Positions 61,484 to 64,000 of a DNA stretch of 64,000 bases are shown here, piece by piece. Location of the stretch: contig NZ_CP111079.1 in NCBI RefSeq assembly GCF_026278245.1, positions 62,001 through 126,000 of the forward strand. The letters are read 5' to 3'. The first letter of the stretch is position 1. Each line of letters opens with the position of its first letter. The DNA is from Pontibacter kalidii (GTDB taxonomy: Bacteria; Bacteroidota; Bacteroidia; Cytophagales; Hymenobacteraceae). The notes under the pieces were generated by a model that worked only from the letters and a program-made list of their open reading frames with translations, had not been told where the DNA came from and did no database searches. Position numbers and translations under genes: made by a program.

Positions 61484-62413
61484 TTAAATAAACAGCGAGC
61501 TGATCGATTCGTGTGTGACCACGTTGTTGATCGCCCGGGCGAACAAGTCTGCAAAAGACAACACCTTTATCTTGGAACTCTGCTGCTTCAGCGGAATCGT
61601 GTCCGACACCACCAGTTCTTCCAGCACGGATTTCTCAACGCGCTCGTAAGCGGGGCCTGAGAGAATCGGGTGCGTGGCGATAGCGCGAACGGTTTTTGCT
61701 CCTTTCTCCTTCAGCAGCTCGGCGGCTTTGGTTATCGTGCCGGCCGTGTCCACCATGTCGTCCACGAGCACCACGTCCATACCTTCCACATCACCGATCA
61801 CCTGCATGGAGGCGATCTCATTGGCGCGCTTGCGGTGTTTGTCGCAAACGACCATCTCGGCACCGAAGTTCTTGGCAAAGGATCTTGTTCTCACCACTCC
61901 TCCCACGTCAGGCGATGCGAAGATCAGGTCCTCGCCCAGGTTCAGGCTGCGCAGGTAGGGCACGAAAATGGCCGAGCCATCCAGGTGATCCACCGGAATG
62001 TCGAAGAAGCCCTGGATCTGGCCTGCATGCAGGTCGCAGGTCATCAGGCGGTCAGCGCCGACCGATTGTATGGCGTTGGCTACCACCTTAGAACCGATCG
62101 CCACACGCGGCTGGTCTTTTCTGTCCTGGCGGGCGTAGCCATAGTAGGGCATCACCACGATTACTTTATGGGCCGAGGCACGCTTGGCGGCATCCACCAG
62201 CAGCATCAGCTCCATCAGGTTGTCGGCAGGCGGAAAGGTGGATAGTACGATAAACACCTCTGCGCCACGAACTGACTCATTGTAATGTACGCCTATCTCG
62301 CCGTCGCTGAAACGGGAGAGGGTAAGGTCGCCGAGCTTAGTGCCATAAGCGGCAGCTATTTTCTCAGCCAGGTAACGGGATGCTGAACCAGAGAAGATCT
62401 TAACTTGGGGCAT
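61484..62413 (-). CDS. prs: ribose-phosphate pyrophosphokinase
   Basis: 309 residues. ATP and ribose-5-phosphate sites are DLHAGQIQGFFDIPVDHL, and the PRPP loop is VVLVDDMVDTAGTITKAA. It makes PRPP for nucleotide, histidine and tryptophan synthesis. First gene of the prs-rplY-pth cluster common in bacteria. Confidence 0.98.
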   Translation of the reverse strand: MPQVKIFSGSASRYLAEKIAAAYGTKLGDLTLSRFSDGEIGVHYNESVRGAEVFIVLSTFPPADNLMELMLLVDAAKRASAHKVIVVMPYYGYARQDRKDQPRVAIGSKVVANAIQSVGADRLMTCDLHAGQIQGFFDIPVDHLDGSAIFVPYLRSLNLGEDLIFASPDVGGVVRTRSFAKNFGAEMVVCDKHRKRANEIASMQVIGDVEGMDVVLVDDMVDTAGTITKAAELLKEKGAKTVRAIATHPILSGPAYERVEKSVLEELVVSDTIPLKQQSSKIKVLSFADLFARAINNVVTHESISSLFI

Positions 62414-62465
62414 AACGGTGCTAAAACTAAATAACGGTTGGTTTGTGTTTAGTTGATTATGCCCG

Positions 62466-62482
62466 CAAAGCTACCAAAAATA
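62466..62482 (-). promoter_or_regulatory. overlapping -7 boxes of prs promoter
   Basis: TAGCTTTG (62466-62473) and TATTTTTG (62475-62482) on the minus strand both fit TAnnTTTG, about 53-69 bases before the start. Confidence 0.45.
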
Positions 62483-62543
62483 CTAATGGCAGGCATGAAA
62501 TATTTCTGATTTTTAACCAGTTACAGCTGCCGTAGGAGCAAAA

Positions 62544-62579
62544 AAAAAGAACAACACCCGGTTGAGTGTTGTTCTTTTT
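62544..62579 (-). terminator. terminator of tRNA-Gln gene
   Basis: AAAAAGAACAACAC (62544-62557) with GTGTTGTTCTTTTT (62566-62579); T run on the minus strand, just downstream of the tRNA. Confidence 0.85.
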
Positions 62580-62582
62580 AAG

Positions 62583-62655
62583 TTGTCCGACCAGGGCTCG
62601 AACCTGGACTCTTCTGAACCAAAATCAGACGTGTTGCCAGTTACACCATCGGACA
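62583..62655 (-). tRNA. tRNA-Gln (anticodon TTG)
   Basis: 73 nt. Acceptor arms TGTCCGA/TCGGACA pair fully; anticodon stem TCTGA/TCAGA encloses TTTTGGT, anticodon TTG, reading CAA. The T arm has the normal GGTTCGAGCC. CCA is not encoded. Confidence 0.96.
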
Positions 62656-62704
62656 ATCTCCCTACTAAACTTCAGGACTTTCGTCCCTGTGTCGTTTGGT
62701 GATG

Positions 62705-62737
62705 CAAAGATAGAGAGACGATTTTAAACTGCAAACA
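62705..62737 (-). promoter_or_regulatory. tRNA-Gln promoter
   Basis: The minus strand shows a -7 box TATCTTTG (62705-62712) and TTTG (62734-62737) 21 bases upstream, the -33/-7 spacing of Bacteroidota promoters. Confidence 0.6.
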
Positions 62738-62763
62738 ATTGCTCTAATATTTTTCGAAAAATA

Positions 62764-64000
62764 TTAGTCTAAAATCTGCTCCAGGGCCGTGTCATAGTGC
62801 TTTTTGGCCACTGTGATTCCCCCGAGAAGCGCGCCGTCTATGTGGCAGTCGTGGGCTGTTACCTTGCCTAATTTCGTGAAATTCACGCCTTTATTTTGCA
62901 GGGCGCTTTCGAATGCCGCCTGCTGCGCTGCGGAAACAGAAACCACTGCGCGGCTCTGGCTCTCCCCGAATAAATACGCGTCTTTTCTGAAATTCTTATC
63001 TGTCTCGATGTCGAAGCCCAACTCTTTTGGCATGGCCGACTCGAGCAGCGCGATATATAAACCTCCGTCCGCCACGTCGTGCGCCGACTTCACCAGTTTC
63101 TGCGCGATCACCTCTTTCAGGGCAGCCTGCAGCTTCAGCTCCTCGTCCATGTTAAAGTATGGGGCAGGGGTAAGCTTCACGTTGTGGTAGGAGTACAGGT
63201 ACTCGGAAGAGGCGATGTCGTTCTGCGCATCACCGATCATGTAAATCAGGTCTCCCGCGTTCTGGAAGGCCAAAGTCATGGCGTTGTTCTTATCCTCCAG
63301 GATGCCCAGCATGCCAATAGTTGGTGTCGGGAACACCGGGCCCTCGTCGGAAGACTGGTTGTAGAAGCTTACGTTGCCCCCTGTTACCGGCGTGCCGAAG
63401 GCGGTGCAGGCCTTGCCCATCCCTTTGATGGCGCCCACAAAATGCCAGTATACTTCCGGCACATACGGGTTGCCGAAGTTCAGGCAGTTTGTGATGGCCA
63501 CCGGCTCGGCGCCGGAGCATACGATGTTACGGGCTGCTTCAGCTACGGCAATGGCTGTTCCTTCTCCCGGGTCGGCGTAAACGTAGCGGCTGTTGCAGTC
63601 CACGGTAACGGCAATCGATTTATCCGTGCCTTTTACCTTTACCAGAGCGGCGTCAGAAGGGGCGTTGGTGGTCATGGTGGCGGTGCCTACCATGGAGTCG
63701 TACTGGCGGTATACCCAGCGCTTGGAAGCGATGTTCGGGTGCGTGGCCAGGAATTCGGCCACCGCCTGGTAATCTTCCGGCTCGGCTACCTGGTCGATGT
63801 CAAATTTCTTGGATTCGGCAAAATAGGCTGGCTCGCGGTACTCACGGTGGTAAACCGGAGCGCCTCCGCCCAGTACCAGGTCATCGGCCGGTACCTCGGC
63901 AGCCAGTTCGCCGTTCATGTAGTAGCGCAGCGTGCCGCCCTCGGTTACCACACCGATCTGCTCGCAGTACAGGTCCCACTTGTCGCAGATATCCTTTATG
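62764..64000 (-). CDS. purL: phosphoribosylformylglycinamidine synthase PurL (3' part)
   Basis: The frame stays open to the window edge (upstream codons read IKDICDKWDLYCEQIGVV), so the start lies outside. At least 412 residues of the small PurL (subunit II) are present: SKRWVYRQYDSMVGT, DCNSRYVYADPGEG, NCLNFGNPYVPEVYW, GTPVTGGNVSFYNQ and SAHDVADGGLYIAL. It catalyses the fourth step of purine synthesis with ATP and glutamine-derived ammonia. Confidence 0.97.
   Translation of the reverse strand, partial: IKDICDKWDLYCEQIGVVTEGGTLRYYMNGELAAEVPADDLVLGGGAPVYHREYREPAYFAESKKFDIDQVAEPEDYQAVAEFLATHPNIASKRWVYRQYDSMVGTATMTTNAPSDAALVKVKGTDKSIAVTVDCNSRYVYADPGEGTAIAVAEAARNIVCSGAEPVAITNCLNFGNPYVPEVYWHFVGAIKGMGKACTAFGTPVTGGNVSFYNQSSDEGPVFPTPTIGMLGILEDKNNAMTLAFQNAGDLIYMIGDAQNDIASSEYLYSYHNVKLTPAPYFNMDEELKLQAALKEVIAQKLVKSAHDVADGGLYIALLESAMPKELGFDIETDKNFRKDAYLFGESQSRAVVSVSAAQQAAFESALQNKGVNFTKLGKVTAHDCHIDGALLGGITVAKKHYDTALEQILD

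Noticed and set aside
1..64000. CRISPR array or prophage
   Set aside because: The repeats are dispersed, palindromic and unevenly spaced; there are no cas, capsid or integrase genes.

Overview
The window looks like chromosomal DNA of a Cytophagales bacterium (phylum Bacteroidota), most likely Pontibacter or a close relative in the Hymenobacteraceae. The evidence is a set of type IX secretion genes (PorE-like, PorT), DUF5606 and DUF5686 proteins, carboxypeptidase-regulatory/TonB receptors, a Kdo transferase, the promoter -7 box TAnnTTTG in front of many genes, and weak or absent Shine-Dalgarno sequences. Genus-level placement is inference from memory of such genomes.

Layout. 1-2950: sugar aminotransferase and family 2 glycosyltransferase around a repeat island. 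3142-7353: acyl-ACP desaturase, then a VWA protein and a MoxR/ChlI-like AAA+ ATPase. 7455-13346: small conserved genes, a low-GC membrane protein, a dicarboxylate/glutamate symporter, cyclophilin, fasciclin lipoprotein and SDR. 14051-16221: waaA-rsgA. 16423-17804: a probable integron-type cassette insertion carrying higBA and an unknown AT-rich gene, with no integrase. 17827-22274: DinB-like, amidinotransferase, GNAT, methyltransferase, fluoride channel, HxlR regulator and DsbA-like genes. 22888-24015: fur/perR-peroxiredoxin operon. 24371-25631: a complete IS4-type insertion sequence with 9-bp target duplication. 26372-29590: crotonase, aspartokinase, fructose bisphosphatase. 29678-32372: DUF5606, TonB-C protein, YsxC. 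32932-37268: PorE-like protein, ubiE, porT, SDR. 37377-41754: a kinase-like lipoprotein and a DUF5686 protein. 42284-45734: an iron-type TonB receptor with a PepSY protein. 45956-54784: OmpA protein, membrane protein, typA, msrB, small genes, metG. 54904-58478: HD-DUF5706 (Pycsar-effector-like) protein divergent from a class III cyclase/TPR protein. 58525-64000: MFS transporter, pth, rplY, prs, tRNA-Gln and the 3' part of purL.

How the genes work together. Most are household genes: translation (metG, rplY, pth, tRNA-Gln, typA, rsgA, ysxC), nucleotide and central metabolism (prs, purL, fbp, lysC), and envelope building (waaA, PorE/PorT, OmpA proteins). Redox defence is represented by the Fur-like repressor with peroxiredoxin, MsrB and the DsbA-like protein. 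Acquired DNA is limited to the IS, the cassette insertion and perhaps the low-GC membrane gene.

What stands out. (1) Two full attC-like half-site pairs frame the higBA cassette. (2) The intergenic islands are built from structured modules whose stems change sequence but stay base-paired: a roughly 120-nt core present three times (1436, 13634, 30268), and a family of about eleven hairpins followed by CGCCAG or a close variant. (3) The hexamer AGTATA/TATACT is greatly over-represented everywhere, including inside genes and in terminator loops. (4) A cyclic-nucleotide cyclase with unusual specificity residues faces a Pycsar-type effector gene. No CRISPR array, rRNA or prophage was seen.
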